From Thermoleophilaceae bacterium (GTDB lineage: Bacteria > Actinomycetota > Thermoleophilia > Solirubrobacterales > Thermoleophilaceae): a DNA stretch of 7,792 bases. The stretch is taken from the NCBI GenBank assembly GCA_013812485.1, contig JACCTJ010000108.1, positions 1 to 7,792 of the forward strand, in the 5' to 3' direction. Position numbers and translations under genes: made by a program. The notes under the pieces were generated by a model. It was not told where the DNA came from and did not search any database. It saw only the letters and a list, made by a program, of their open reading frames with translations. Each line of letters begins with the position of its first letter. The stretch's first letter is position 1. This document shows positions 7,786-7,792 of this stretch, one piece after another.

Positions 7786-7792
7786 CCAATCC

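Noticed and set aside
7777..7792. ATG at 7777 (MARPI...) as the start of another gene
   Set aside because: Only five codons are visible, the ATG is the loop of a hairpin, and no ribosome binding site precedes it.

Overview
The window is about 70% G+C and packed with genes that use GTG starts and 4-bp stop/start overlaps. This points to a high-GC actinobacterium. The PurD, PurE and PurB sequences look to me like the Thermoleophilia/Solirubrobacterales group, but that placement is from memory and not tested. No RNA genes, CRISPR array or transposase were seen, and no stretch longer than 300 bases lacks a gene or gene remnant.

Region 1 (1-2661, + strand) is part of a purine biosynthesis operon: the C-terminal two thirds of purD, then purE and purB. 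purE overlaps the purD stop codon by 4 bp, and purB follows purE by 19 bp. Directly after purB (about 2658-2738) lies what reads as the first ~25 codons of an enoyl-CoA hydratase (crotonase) gene. It carries one extra base and is cut off after that.

Region 2 (2711-4743) is a divergent pair: an FAD-dependent monooxygenase on the minus strand and a TetR-family regulator on the plus strand. The 110-bp gap between them holds a 24-bp interrupted palindrome, a second weaker copy with the same spacing 44 bp away, and a sigma-70-like promoter facing the monooxygenase. This is a self-contained repressor/operator/enzyme module. At its left end the monooxygenase reading frame runs into the crotonase remnant. 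At its right end the TetR frame overlaps the end of an aldehyde dehydrogenase gene.

Region 3 (4727-7740) holds two related NAD(P)-dependent aldehyde dehydrogenases of the gamma-aminobutyraldehyde dehydrogenase (PatD/YdcW) type, arranged head to head. Both lack roughly the first 45-55 residues and abut at about 5973-5985, flanked by a perfect 30-bp inverted repeat. The minus-strand copy also has a one-base frameshift at about 5692. The plus-strand copy is followed 7 bp later by a small SRPBCC (START-like) protein. The last ~50 bases contain two short hairpins and no clear gene.

I see no previously undescribed multi-gene system. The most notable things are the rearranged ALDH head-to-head junction, the repairable crotonase remnant and the paired TetR operators. 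Several broken genes in one contig suggest either local genome rearrangement or a metagenomic assembly with errors.
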